DNA of 13,142 nt from Ruminococcus sp. (lineage in GTDB: Bacteria; Bacillota_A; Clostridia; Oscillospirales; Ruminococcaceae), in NCBI GenBank assembly GCA_017418765.1, contig JAFOMV010000163.1:1-13142 (forward strand), given 5' to 3'. Positions 12,991-13,142 of the stretch are shown here, in pieces; positions within the stretch are counted from its first letter, which is position 1; every line of letters starts with the position of its first letter. The notes beneath the pieces were generated by a model. The model was not told where the DNA came from. It did no database searches and worked only from the letters and a program-made list of their open reading frames with translations. Made by a program: the position numbers and the translations under genes.

Positions 12991-13142
12991 ATGATCAATT
13001 ATGCAGAGGCAATGGAACGGCTTTCGCACTACGGACAGCAGCATATCCTGAAATATTACGACGAGCTTTCAGATAGTGAAAAGCTCTCACTGCTTGAACA
13101 AATTGAGTGCACAGACTTTTCGGTGATAGAAAATCTCAGCAA
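12991..13142 (+). CDS. UDPGP-family nucleotidyltransferase (UDP-sugar pyrophosphorylase), 5' part
   Basis: Only the first 50 codons are in the window; the gene runs off the end. The visible part (MINYAEAMERLSHYGQQHILK, then YYDELSDSEKLSLLEQIE and DFSVIENLS) matches the helical N-terminus of the eukaryote-like UDPGP family in Firmicutes. There a KYGQ-H-L-Y-ELS-E-LL-QI-DF pattern precedes the nucleotidyltransferase core. Members make UDP-GlcNAc or UDP-glucose from UTP and the sugar 1-phosphate for wall and glycan synthesis. The catalytic core is not visible here, so substrate cannot be assigned. The ATG follows GGAGG with eight bases' spacing, behind a consensus promoter and a leader hairpin. 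Confidence 0.75.
   Translation, partial: MINYAEAMERLSHYGQQHILKYYDELSDSEKLSLLEQIECTDFSVIENLS

Overview
The window looks like chromosome of a Clostridia member close to Ruminococcus. The support is inferential: a SigI/RsgI pair, a FeoA-FeoB fusion followed by a Cys-rich companion, a UDPGP-family protein start, a sorting-signal surface protein with poly-threonine linkers, AT-rich intergenic DNA, and clear Shine-Dalgarno sites. I see no tRNA or rRNA gene, CRISPR array, transposase or phage gene.

Layout. (1) 66-1399, plus strand: a Maf nucleotide pyrophosphatase and a TcdA/CsdL-type E1-like enzyme, two bases apart. (2) 1411-4680, plus strand: sigI overlaps an rsgI-like anti-sigma gene by 4 bases; after a strong terminator comes a secreted Lys/Ala/Glu-rich repeat protein. 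(3) 4721-5470: a bidirectional terminator, then a minus-strand RsuA-family pseudouridine synthase with a good housekeeping promoter. (4) 5540-5724: a promoter, several hairpins and a strong terminator with no convincing gene, a candidate small RNA of about 150 nt. (5) 5758-8414: a FeoA-FeoB ferrous iron transporter overlapping a 68-residue Cys-rich membrane protein, then a bidirectional terminator. (6) 8453-12328, minus strand: a 1291-residue Cna-B-like surface protein with long poly-Thr linkers and an SPKTG sorting signal. (7) 12329-12990: an AT-rich divergent intergenic region. (8) 12991 to the end: the first 50 codons of a UDPGP-family nucleotidyltransferase.

The strongest system-level signal is a shared promoter-like motif, ACCCC, 19 nt, then CGTATTCTAT. 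It occurs just upstream of sigI (1411-1444) and about 210 bases upstream of the secreted Lys/Ala-rich gene (3426-3459). It resembles known SigI promoters (ACCCC-type -35, CGWA-type -10). SigI would then drive its own operon and the adjacent secreted protein. The RsgI-like protein ends in a Lys/Ala/Glu-rich helical region much like the secreted protein, in place of a recognisable sugar-binding or enzyme domain, and it lacks the Asn-Pro pair at the usual autoproteolysis site. Together these suggest a self-contained envelope-sensing module with an unusual sensor, a long structured 5' leader on its target, and possibly a non-standard release step.
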